This document shows, in pieces, positions 20,366 to 29,551 of a DNA stretch of 64,000 nt. Below the pieces are notes generated by a model. That model was not told where the DNA came from. It saw only the letters and a list, made by a program, of their open reading frames with translations, and ran no database searches. The stretch is from NCBI GenBank assembly GCA_039105265.1, contig JAPFFF010000023.1, positions 2,046,001 through 2,110,000 on the forward strand, written 5' to 3'. Numbering within the stretch: position 1 is the first letter of the stretch; the number at the start of each line of letters is the position of its first letter. The position numbers and the translations under genes are program-made. The stretch comes from Tritrichomonas musculus. Its lineage: Eukaryota; Parabasalia; Tritrichomonadida; Tritrichomonadidae.

Positions 20366-20825
20366 TTTTAAACCCAATTGAATTAAGTAGAAAAAATATT
20401 TTTTTCGAAATTGAAGAAAAAAAAAGCATTGTAATTCAGTCTGCTTCAAATTAAATATGATAAAAACAAATGATTCCCCTTGTATATATGTTTAAAAATA
20501 GAAATATGCACTTTTTTAGTAAAAAAATGCTTTCTTGATATTTTTTGGATTATGATATTTTCATTTTTTATTTTTTTCATGATTTGGACCATTTTTTGTT
20601 ATATATCCAAAATTCAGAATATTTTACATTACGTTGTAATGCTTTTTTGTACAAAAATTGATTTGATAGCTCTGTGGAGCTCTTTTTTTTCTGTTCATTT
20701 GAATGCCCCTCAGAAAAGATTGAATTTACATAGAAATAAATTCAATGATCATACAATTCATTCAAGCAGCACATAGAATAAATTAAAAGATTTCAAAAAA
20801 AAAGAAAAGCCAACTTTACCCTTAA

Positions 20826-21155
20826 GGGACCACTATCATATTTTTTTGTAAACATTTCAATATTGAGAAAACTCATAGAAAAGAAAATTCAATAGTTGTT
20901 ATCTCGGAAAAAGTTTAAAACTTTAAAATTTCACCATTCCGATCATTTTTATAAAATTTTTACTCCTTTCAACTTTTAAATTTTTATTGAAAAAAGGGAA
21001 TAGGCTTAAAAGAAGAATAGAAATAAATGATATGTAATTTATATAATTTATATATACCAAAATATAGCAAAAATACTCAAGAAATAATTTTTTTTAAGTC
21101 AATTAATTTTGTGATAACTCATAGAATTTTTAACATAGAATTTGATAGTGGTCCC
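20826..21155. mobile_element. 330-bp TTAA-flanked MITE
   Basis: 13-bp terminal inverted repeats, GGGACCACTATCA at 20826-20838 and its complement at 21143-21155, lie between TTAA copies at 20822-20825 and 21156-21159. The interior is AT-rich and non-coding. It shares one TTAA with the 3.8-kb element to its left and the same GGG outer bases, so both were probably moved by related transposases. Confidence 0.75.
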
Positions 21156-21243
21156 TTAATATTTTTTTCGAATAACAATGAAGGAAATCTAATTTCACAA
21201 TAGTAACAAAATAATATATTATAGAGGAGGCCCTCCTCAGGAG

Positions 21244-22213
21244 TAGGGATGGGAAACGGGCGCCCGAAACGTGCCCGGGCAATGTCAGATTGGTCATTTC
21301 ACCGGGCAAGAATGGGCACAAACGTCTTTTTTACATTGCCCGTTTTTGCTCGTTCTTGCCCATTTGATTGTTAAATTGATTGCCCGTTCATCATTTTCTT
21401 TCCTGCCCGTAAATTTTATGAAATAGTAAAAGCTGCTTGTTCGATTTTAGTCGAATCTTTTTTTTTTTTTTTTTTTTTTTTCAATTTCTCCACCTATATT
21501 CCATGTTGAAAATTTTTATTCATATCATTATGATTGCAGTTTATTCTTCATTTTTTATAAACAATAAGAAAATGATTTTTTTATAAACTTGTTTAAATGA
21601 AAATATTATCACTTTTTTTACTCTTTTTTTGGCTTATATAAAAAATTTTGATTTTTCGTTATTCTTAAAATGCATAATTTTTTATTCCCACAAGTATTTC
21701 ATTAACTGTATAGTTTATTTTCAATATCTCAAAATTTTATTTGTTCCAAAAAGTTTTATTTATGAACTTATAGTTAGAATAGCATATATATTATTATACT
21801 GTTGTGTTAAACTTGCTTTTTTATGTTAATGACATAATATCTAAATGAAATTTTTGTGTAATCAGATAAGTAAATGTGATTTTTTTAATTTAATTATATT
21901 TAAAATATAAAATACAATATATTCATTCATTTTTTTAAACAAAAATCATTCATAAACTTTATTTTGTCAATGCTTTTTTCTAAAAAAAAAAAAAAAAAGT
22001 TCGGAAAATAATCGAACCAAATTCTTTTTTATGAAAATGGGCAGCCCCGGGCAATTGCCCAAAAAAGTGGAAACGGGCACTGCTTCGCCCGAAAAAACGT
22101 AAATAACCGTTTTGCCCGGGCAGCCCATTTTGCCCGTAAATTTGCCCGGGCATGCCCGGGCAGTACGTTTATTTCGGGCCCATTGCCCGCCCGGTGCCCG
22201 TTTCCCATCCCTA
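21244..22213. mobile_element. hAT-like non-autonomous transposon (970 bp) with 8-bp target duplication
   Basis: 18-bp terminal inverted repeats TAGGGATGGGAAACGGGC are present at both ends. The directly adjacent 8-bp copies CTCAGGAG (21236-21243 and 22214-22221) are identical, as expected for hAT insertion. TIRs beginning TAGGG(A/G)TGGG are characteristic of many hAT elements. The subterminal regions (about 21244-21430 and 22033-22213) are packed with GCCCG/CGGGC repeats, likely transposase-binding sites. They stand out sharply from the AT-rich surroundings. The interior is AT-rich, includes a 24-T run (21458-21481), and has no transposase frame. The perfect duplication suggests fairly recent insertion. 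Confidence 0.88.
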
Positions 22214-22221
22214 CTCAGGAG

Positions 22222-23242
22222 GGTCAACTAATTGAATGGCCTATTTTTACTCTATGTTTGCCTTTTTTTGCGTTATGTAATTAATAAATTCAAAATTTTA
22301 TTTTATTAATAAATAATATAAAAATAATTATATATAAATATTACTTTTATGATTTGATTAAGGGCAATCGATGAAAATTGGAGATTCTCAATTTCAAATA
22401 ATTCAAGATAGATCAAATGATGATTTAAAAGTATCCGCTAATATAATTAGAATAAACCATGCAAGATTCAATATTTTTACAAAATGGCTGAGATATAATC
22501 AGTATTTTGAAATAATTGCTGATGCTATTAAATCAAACATTGCCCCAAATTCAACACACCAAATCATTCGAAAACAGTATATTAGATATATATGCGTATA
22601 ATAAATTTATTTATTTGACTAAATCTCAAATCCCAACTACCAATTTTTTATTAGAGTAATGATAAGTTACACTCGATCATTTATACATTCTCCCAAGCAA
22701 ATATATAAATTGATTTAAAATACCGTATGTGTAATTATTTTTTAAATATACATACATGATTAAATAAATAAGAATATTTAAAAAATATTAATAGCCCATC
22801 AAGAAAAATTTGTAAAACAATAAAACTAAAATTTGAAAAGAAAAAATTGAGAGAAAAAATATTTGAATAGGCATTCAAATTAGATTAAAAAGGAATAAAA
22901 CATTTTTATCTCAATAATAAAAATAAATTATAGAGATATTTTAGATATAAAAACTATTATATATTATATTAAATATTATATGTACTTATGAAAAATTCAA
23001 ACCAATTATACAATGAGTTTTTGTGTTAAAAATAAGTTGACTCTCCTCTTATATTATTGATAATTTAGTTTTACAAAAAAGAATATCAAACTCATTCAAA
23101 TCTTACTTAATAGTATATATGTACATTGATCATTTATTTTGAGATAGCTTTTTCTTTATATCCGAAAGGACTTATAACATTCAATTTTAAAATGACAATT
23201 CATTTAATAAGGACTTTTATCAATTCATTTTTTTTTTAAATA
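22222..23242. other. AT-rich spacer with one short open frame
   Basis: About 1 kb between the hAT-like element and the kinase-Sel1 gene. A 76-residue plus-strand frame (22371-22601) begins with MKIGDSQFQIIQDR. It has a plausible protein composition but no recognised family and could be a gene remnant. A TCATTT at 23225 lies 18 bases before the next gene's ATG. Confidence 0.4.
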
Positions 23243-26200
23243 ATGAAAGCTGAAAGTAATCAGTCAAAAAAACTACAGCAAAATGAAATTGCACATGATC
23301 TTGAAAGGATTCCAACAAAACTTGAAGAGGAGTTTTTTATTATCAAAAACTATAATTATAATATTAGCTGCACTTATAATCTTTCTCACTTTCAAGATAT
23401 AAAAGAAAAACAGTATACAGGAAAGTTTATCCAAGAAATCAATCAATTTTCGATTGGAAAAGAAGTTGCTTTAATTGATATTAAATATATAAATAACTTG
23501 GTTTTATATATTTTAATAATAAATGAAACAATGATTATAATTGACAAAGAACACATTCAAAACATAAAAACATTAATCAATAACATCTCCAAGCGAACAA
23601 AGCTCTATTTTTTGACTGATATTTCGAAAAACGAATTTCAATCACAATTTCGAGAAATCAAACAGAGCTATTCAAACCATTTTTCTATGAATGAGATCAA
23701 ACTTTTTCAGTCAAATTTAATTTTTCAGACAACCCAAAAAAACGCCAATTTTTTGACGTTCATCAAAGCGACAATTTGCGGTTATATTTTATTACAGAGC
23801 TTGAATTTAACACAACGAGATAAGTACTCAAACAAAGAAGATATGAATTATGAGTACAAAGATTTTATTTTAATACGAAATGTTGGAGAAACAACAAATT
23901 TATATTTGAATGTGAACGATCAACTTTTGTATATATTGAAAAAATTTTATATAGATGACTTCACCTCGAAACGACGATGTGAAAGAGAAATAGACTGTTA
24001 TCAAAAAATAGGAAACAAGCATCCATTCATTTCCAGATATTTTGGCACTTTTCAACATTATGAAATACAATTCATTGTAATTGAATATATTGAAAAAATG
24101 CCAAACAAGACAAAACTTGATTTTAATGAGAAAATCAAGATAATTATTGAATTATTACTTTCAGTTGAATACGTTCATTTGAATGGAATTATTATCAGAG
24201 ATTTGAAATGGGACAACGTCATCATTGACACAAATTATGACTTACATTTAATTGACTTTGATTTGTCAAAAGGCATTGAAAATAATGATAATGATAATAA
24301 TGATGATTTTGAAGAAATAATGACAGCTGATGTTGGCAGTTATTTATTTGCTGCTCCAGAACAAAAGACAAATAACAATTATTCATATAAAGTTGATCTT
24401 TATTCAGTTGGAATGATTATTAATTTGATAATAACAGAAAAAGTTATAAATAATAATGACTTTTTGAATGATTTACAAAATGAATTACCAAGTTTTCCAG
24501 GATTGTTTTTATTCATAACAAATTTCTATAAAAATCTTCTTAATGACGATCCAGAAAAGAGGCCGAATATAGCAACTGTTATAAATGATTTTTTGTTACG
24601 TATACCGGACTTAATTAAATTATGTATCGTTAAAAATGAAGGAAATAAAATGACTAATTTGATTAAAATGCTAACAAATACTCGATTTAAGTATTTAACA
24701 GAAATGATTGAAAAGAAAGAACCTTCGTCATTTGTTGATATTTCTGACATTTATCATTACATTGGCGTTGAATTATACAAAGGCTTAAATATACAAAAGA
24801 ATATCGAAAAAGCACTTTATTATGCCAATCTTTCTGCTGATTTAAATAATTCACGGGCACAACGTTCTCTTGGCATTCATTATGCATTTAAAAGGCCTGA
24901 TATCAATAAGGCACTTTATTACTTAAGCCTTTCTGCTAACCAAAATAATGCTGAAGCTTTGTACAATATTGGCGATATTTATTTTGAAGGACTTTTATTA
25001 CCAAAGGACATTGGCAAAGCAAAATATTACTATGATCGATGTGGTCAATGCAAAGATTATTTAGTTTTAGTTTGGCTTGGATTTCATTATATTAAACCAA
25101 ACAAAATAATCGATAAAAATAAATCTATTTATTATTTTGAGCTTGCTTCAAGACTTCATAATCCAATTTCACAATGTATACTTGGTTATTTTTATTTTGC
25201 AGGCCAAATATTAAAAAGAGACATTGACAAAGCAATTCATTACTTTCATTTGTCTGGAAACCAAGGCTTTATGCCATCTAAAATAATGAGCAATCCTTTT
25301 TTACCAGGCATCGAACCTATAGACACAAAAGAATTAGGCTTTGATTATTCTGAATCCAAACTTAGAAATTCAGTAGCTTATATGTATTATAAAGACAATA
25401 TAAATGAAAATAATATATATAAAGCAATTGAATACTTTACAATATCAGCAAATGAAAATGATTCTGATGCATTACACCATCTTGGCGTTATTTATATGGA
25501 GAATGAAAAAGTCAGAGACATTAACAAAGCAATTCATTATTTGAATCTTGCTTCAAATAATAATTATTCAACCTCGCAATTATATTTAGGAATTAATTAT
25601 TTAAGTGGCCAATATATTCCACGTAATGCTAATAAAGGAATTCCTTATTTAAAACTTTCTGCTGCCAATAATAATACAGATGCATTATTTTGGCTTGGAT
25701 TGCAATATTATGATGGAATTAATGTTCCTAAAGATTTAAATAAATGCGTCAATTATTTGACAATTGCTGCTCAAAAAGGCAATTCAAATGCACAAATTTA
25801 TCTCGGCTATATTCATTATCAGGGATATTATACAAAAGATATCCCAAAAGCAATTCATTATTTTAATCTTGCTGCTAATCAAAATAATCATTTTGCTCAA
25901 ATTTACCTCAGTCTTATTTATTTATTTGAAAAACCATATATTAACATAAATAAGGGACTGAAATTGGTGAATTTTCTCGCTAATAAAAATTATTCAGTTT
26001 CACAATATATATTAGGAGAGATTTATCTAAAAGGTGATATTATTAAAAGAGATATCAATAAAGCAATTCATTATCTTTCATTATCAACAAAATCTGAAGC
26101 AAATCTTGAATTAGGATTACTCTATTATGATGGACAATATATATCTAAAAATACTTCAAAAGCAATTCATTATTTAAACCTTGCAGCAAAGAAAAATAAT

Positions 26201-26971
26201 AGAGAGGCTCAATTTATTCTTGGCAGAATTTATTTTTTCGATGAATATTTAAAAGATATAAATAAATCAATTTTTTATATGACTTTATCAGCAAATCAAA
26301 ATTATCATGCTGCTAATCATTTCCTTGGTTTGATTTATTATGAAGGAAAATATGTTCCGAAAAATATTAATGAAGCAATTCGACGTTTTAAAGAAGCTTC
26401 AAATATGGATAATCAACTTTCAAAAAATAATCTTGGCGTTATTTATTTGAATGGAATCGGAGTCAAAAAAAATGTTTCTTTGGCAATTGAATATTTCGAA
26501 GATGCAATTCGAAAGGAAAATGATTATTATGCATCATGTAATTTAGCTAGAATTTTTTATTTTGGAATTGAATGTAAAAGAAATATTCAAAAAGCTATTG
26601 AATTGTTCACAAAGGCATTATATATATATCCTTTCCCAACTGGCTTGTATTTATACTGGATTTATAAATATGATGAAAACTTTCGTAATCTCGCTCTTGC
26701 TCAAAAATGTAGAAATGAATTCCTGCAAAAATTTAAAATTGATTTATGCAGCTACTATGATTCAAAAGAAATAAGTGAAAAATGTTTTCATAATTTGAAA
26801 AATTTTTCTTTTGAATATAAAATTGATACTAAAGGAGAAGAATTTGCTCAATTAATTGATGTACATTTAATTCAAAGACAAAATAATAACAAGGTTGTCC
26901 CAGTTTTTCTCCGTAATAGACAAAATATTAACGAACTATTTTATCAAGGATTTGACATTCCAATAAATTAA
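23243..26971 (+). CDS. Protein kinase-like domain fused to Sel1 repeats
   Basis: 1242 residues. Residues 1-200 are a region shared in outline with the second kinase-Sel1 gene at 57922. Residues about 210-440 are a kinase fold: lysine at K233/K234 (YILKKFY), catalytic loop IIRDLKWDN (D320, N325), a metal-binding motif that reads DFD rather than DFG (D338), and APEQ of the activation segment. The HRD histidine is replaced by Ile and the glycine loop (VGETTN) is weak, so activity is possible but uncertain. Residues about 505-1120 hold many Sel1 repeats (KDINKAIHYLNLAA, GLQYYDGINVPKDLNK). Sel1 arrays usually scaffold complexes. No signal peptide is seen, so it is probably a cytosolic signalling protein. 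Related proteins are abundant in Tritrichomonas. Confidence 0.88.
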   Translation: MKAESNQSKKLQQNEIAHDLERIPTKLEEEFFIIKNYNYNISCTYNLSHFQDIKEKQYTGKFIQEINQFSIGKEVALIDIKYINNLVLYILIINETMIIIDKEHIQNIKTLINNISKRTKLYFLTDISKNEFQSQFREIKQSYSNHFSMNEIKLFQSNLIFQTTQKNANFLTFIKATICGYILLQSLNLTQRDKYSNKEDMNYEYKDFILIRNVGETTNLYLNVNDQLLYILKKFYIDDFTSKRRCEREIDCYQKIGNKHPFISRYFGTFQHYEIQFIVIEYIEKMPNKTKLDFNEKIKIIIELLLSVEYVHLNGIIIRDLKWDNVIIDTNYDLHLIDFDLSKGIENNDNDNNDDFEEIMTADVGSYLFAAPEQKTNNNYSYKVDLYSVGMIINLIITEKVINNNDFLNDLQNELPSFPGLFLFITNFYKNLLNDDPEKRPNIATVINDFLLRIPDLIKLCIVKNEGNKMTNLIKMLTNTRFKYLTEMIEKKEPSSFVDISDIYHYIGVELYKGLNIQKNIEKALYYANLSADLNNSRAQRSLGIHYAFKRPDINKALYYLSLSANQNNAEALYNIGDIYFEGLLLPKDIGKAKYYYDRCGQCKDYLVLVWLGFHYIKPNKIIDKNKSIYYFELASRLHNPISQCILGYFYFAGQILKRDIDKAIHYFHLSGNQGFMPSKIMSNPFLPGIEPIDTKELGFDYSESKLRNSVAYMYYKDNINENNIYKAIEYFTISANENDSDALHHLGVIYMENEKVRDINKAIHYLNLASNNNYSTSQLYLGINYLSGQYIPRNANKGIPYLKLSAANNNTDALFWLGLQYYDGINVPKDLNKCVNYLTIAAQKGNSNAQIYLGYIHYQGYYTKDIPKAIHYFNLAANQNNHFAQIYLSLIYLFEKPYININKGLKLVNFLANKNYSVSQYILGEIYLKGDIIKRDINKAIHYLSLSTKSEANLELGLLYYDGQYISKNTSKAIHYLNLAAKKNNREAQFILGRIYFFDEYLKDINKSIFYMTLSANQNYHAANHFLGLIYYEGKYVPKNINEAIRRFKEASNMDNQLSKNNLGVIYLNGIGVKKNVSLAIEYFEDAIRKENDYYASCNLARIFYFGIECKRNIQKAIELFTKALYIYPFPTGLYLYWIYKYDENFRNLALAQKCRNEFLQKFKIDLCSYYDSKEISEKCFHNLKNFSFEYKIDTKGEEFAQLIDVHLIQRQNNNKVVPVFLRNRQNINELFYQGFDIPIN

Positions 26972-28082
26972 TCTTTATTTTTTTCATCACATTTTATTTA
27001 ACGTGACATTTTAATGTACCTTTTCACTATACTCATAAATTATGATTTACATATAAATCTATTATTTACTATTAGCAATTTTTTTTTTTTTTTATACACA
27101 TGGTAAAGATAAAAAAATATTTTTCAATTGTTTTTATGATCATAAAACTACGCTGTCACAAATGATTATATCTGATTGTTCTAATTAAAAACAAAAAAGC
27201 ATAGAAAAAAAGTTTTATATGTTGGCATTGTTACTAAATAATTCAAATACACCTAATGAAAAAAATAAAAAAAGATTTTGAAATTTGTTTTAAGTCGTAA
27301 TAAAATAGAAATTTAATAATTCAAATGCTATTTTACACCACCAAATGAATGATCCAAGAAAAATAAATGTTTTAATAATTAATTGGTAATAATAAACAAT
27401 TAAAACTATTTATATTTAATATTCATGCTTTTTTTATTTTTATTTATTAAATTTTAGAAGATAAATATGCTTTTCAATAATAAAGCAAGAATCAAAACTT
27501 TTTCAATACGTAAAGGTCAAAATTACTCAAGTTAAAGGTCAATAAGTACCAAGTAGAATACAAGATTTTCAGGGAAACATTGAAAAAAATTGAATTTGGT
27601 CCCAAGGATTTTGAATCCAACTTTATTTATAATAATAATAAAAAAACGTTTTCGGTTGTTAACAAAAATGTATTAATTTAAACCGTTTTCTGTTGTTAAC
27701 AAAAGTATATTCAACCAAAAAGTATCATTTATAAACAAAAAATCGCATTATATAAAAATGATATTTTTTTTTGATTATTTTTCTTTTATAAGAATTATAA
27801 AATTCAAAATTCTATTCATAATAAATTTTAAATATTAAGATATAAAATGAAAAATAAAATCATAACATTTATCAAAAAGTTAATTCTGTCATATCAAAAA
27901 GATTATGTTTAAAAATAGTTTCAATTTTATCTTTATTATTATCAAGATAAATATAATTATTTTTGAATTTATATGTGTATTTATTAATTTATATATTTAA
28001 AAATATTTTATTTACAGCATATCTAAATATATTCATAAGTAAATATTATTTTTTTTTATTAAAATATTTATCACAATTCATA
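26972..28082. other. Long AT-rich spacer
   Basis: About 1.1 kb without a gene. It contains two tandem copies of a roughly 36-bp unit with GTTTTC(G/T)GTTGTTAACAAAA (27648-27720). Core matches to Myb-type CNGTT(A/G) sites occur in it, which may be chance. The rest is simple AT-rich sequence. Confidence 0.5.
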
Positions 28083-28088
28083 TCATTT
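28083..28088 (+). promoter_or_regulatory. Inr-like TCATTT
   Basis: TCATTTTTACA ends at the ATG at 28094, the same arrangement as before the genes at 6431 and 54527. Confidence 0.45.
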
Positions 28089-28093
28089 TTACA

Positions 28094-29128
28094 ATGGAAT
28101 GGATAAACGATAATTCTCTAGATGATGAATACAAAGAGCTAAATAGGTTTTTTACGAGTTTTCAAAGATTCACATTTTCATTTCCTCAATTTTACCAGAT
28201 GTTGACAAACTATATTCAGCAAAATAATATATTTATTTCATACCGTTGCTTTAATTGCGGTTTCCTACCTTTAAATCACAAATGCATAGCAATTAATATG
28301 AATTGCCTCATGAAACTTACAGGAAAGAGCAATTCTCATCTCTGCAACTTTTTTCAGAAAGGAGGATACAAAAATTGTAAAGATAGTAACTTCATTTCTA
28401 CTATTAGGGATACATTTTGTAATTTCCCTGGCTTCAATTTGAGAAATTGGCAAATAAAATGTATCAGTGAAAATTATATGGACTCAATAAGTTTTTTAGA
28501 AAATGTCAAAAAAAAATTGGGAACTGAATTTGTACCAAACGTCGACTTTTATAGCCTGTTTAATAAATTTAATGTTAAAGAGTCAGGTATAACAGAGTTT
28601 ATCATGTCTTTAACAAAATCATATAATTTTGAACCATCTGAAAGATCAATTCGTAGATTAAATTGCGAACTTAAAAATCATTTTCTTAATATTTTTTGTC
28701 AAGTTGTTCCTGAACTACAATCTACCGAAATTACGGATTTAATTGATAAATGCAATTTTACTAATTCACTCAATAAGTATTACTTATTGAAACCCATTGA
28801 ATCTGGTGACAAGTTTGCTGATAAGTTTTCCAAGAAAATAAAAGAACTTCACTTCGAAATAAGTAAAGCCAAAGCTTCTACAAAAGAGCAAACAACTTCA
28901 AATGAAAGCCATAATGAATTTCCATATGACCACCAAACAACTTCGAATGAAAGCAATAATGAAAGCCCAAGTGACCAGCAAGTGACTTCTAATGAATGTA
29001 GTCCACAAGAGCATGAAATATCCATTGAAAATGAATTTTTCCTATTTGAAGAAGAAGATTCTTCCTATTCCTCTCTCCAATCGTATGATTCAAATTACAA
29101 TTATAACGAAGAACAGTATTTCGATTAA
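28094..29128 (+). CDS. Probable parabasalid initiator-binding-domain (IBP39-like) DNA-binding protein
   Basis: 344 residues. Residues about 15-125 have the layout I associate with the trichomonad Inr-binding domain family. It has an aromatic helical start (FQRFTFSFPQFYQML), then CIAINMNCLMKLTGKSNSHL with FFQKGGY (about 64-92), which fits a winged-helix recognition region, then FNLRNWQIKC. IBP39 binds the initiator element and recruits RNA polymerase II in Trichomonas. This protein may be a paralogue with its own target sites. Residues about 270-320 are acidic and contain three degenerate tandem units (TTSNESNNE type), followed by an Asp/Glu/Ser/Tyr-rich tail that could be an activation or interaction region. 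The family assignment is from memory of motif shape and needs a profile search. Confidence 0.5.
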   Translation: MEWINDNSLDDEYKELNRFFTSFQRFTFSFPQFYQMLTNYIQQNNIFISYRCFNCGFLPLNHKCIAINMNCLMKLTGKSNSHLCNFFQKGGYKNCKDSNFISTIRDTFCNFPGFNLRNWQIKCISENYMDSISFLENVKKKLGTEFVPNVDFYSLFNKFNVKESGITEFIMSLTKSYNFEPSERSIRRLNCELKNHFLNIFCQVVPELQSTEITDLIDKCNFTNSLNKYYLLKPIESGDKFADKFSKKIKELHFEISKAKASTKEQTTSNESHNEFPYDHQTTSNESNNESPSDQQVTSNECSPQEHEISIENEFFLFEEEDSSYSSLQSYDSNYNYNEEQYFD

Positions 29129-29551
29129 TATAATGAGTAGGTTAATTCGTCTTGCAAACATCTTTTGTGTCGAATTACTTATTCAAAATAATCGATATCA
29201 AATTTTGAATATTAGTTGATATTAGTTCAACTGAAATTATTTTTTCTTTTTATAAAAGAAAATAATATCGATTAATTATTTTAATATTGTTTCTGATTAT
29301 ATATAAAATTAAGTTATTATTTTACAATTAGGACTGGCACTTTAAATCACAATTAAATTTCATTGTTGTAGCATCAAAAATGTGATCAAAGTTTAATGAG
29401 ACCGATGATAACCAAAGTCAAAATCTGAGATGAAGTAAATAAATGATTAATGTTGAATAAGTTCTCCTTAATTTCATTCAACCAGAATTAAAATTAGTAA
29501 ATTTGTTGAAATGATATCAACTTTATTAAAAATAAAAAAACAAGATCATTA
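29129..29551. other. Convergent intergenic region
   Basis: About 420 bases between the 3' ends of a plus-strand and a minus-strand gene. It is AT-rich, with no gene or obvious repeat. Tail-to-tail arrangement means both 3' ends and poly(A) sites lie here. Confidence 0.55.

Larger units (their letters stand above)
17010..20821. mobile_element. 3.8-kb non-autonomous DNA transposon flanked by TTAA, carrying a giant inverted repeat
   Basis: Perfect 19-bp terminal inverted repeats, GGGTAAAGTTGGCTTTTCT at 17010-17028 and its complement at 20803-20821, are each bounded by TTAA (17006-17009 and 20822-20825). TTAA target duplication is the hallmark of piggyBac-type and a few other cut-and-paste superfamilies. 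The GGG outer bases differ from the usual CCC of piggyBac, so the superfamily is open. No transposase frame is visible; the only open stretches are short (98 residues or fewer near the right end). More than 1.8 kb of the interior is a near-perfect palindrome (18530-20365). The element is therefore probably mobilised in trans. Its boundaries are well supported by the paired ends. Confidence 0.8.

Noticed and set aside
20230-20776. Two short frames near the right end of the 3.8-kb element
   Set aside because: Composition is dominated by AT-rich codons, there is no recognised domain, and the first overlaps the palindrome arm; not enough for a gene call.
17010-20821. Polinton/Maverick-type identity for the 3.8-kb element
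   Set aside because: Ends are short, the flank is TTAA, and no capsid, polymerase or integrase sequence is visible.
21244-22213. CpG-island-like or GC-rich gene in this segment
   Set aside because: The GC-rich parts are subterminal repeats of the hAT-like element; the open frame there (21967-22227) is a shadow.
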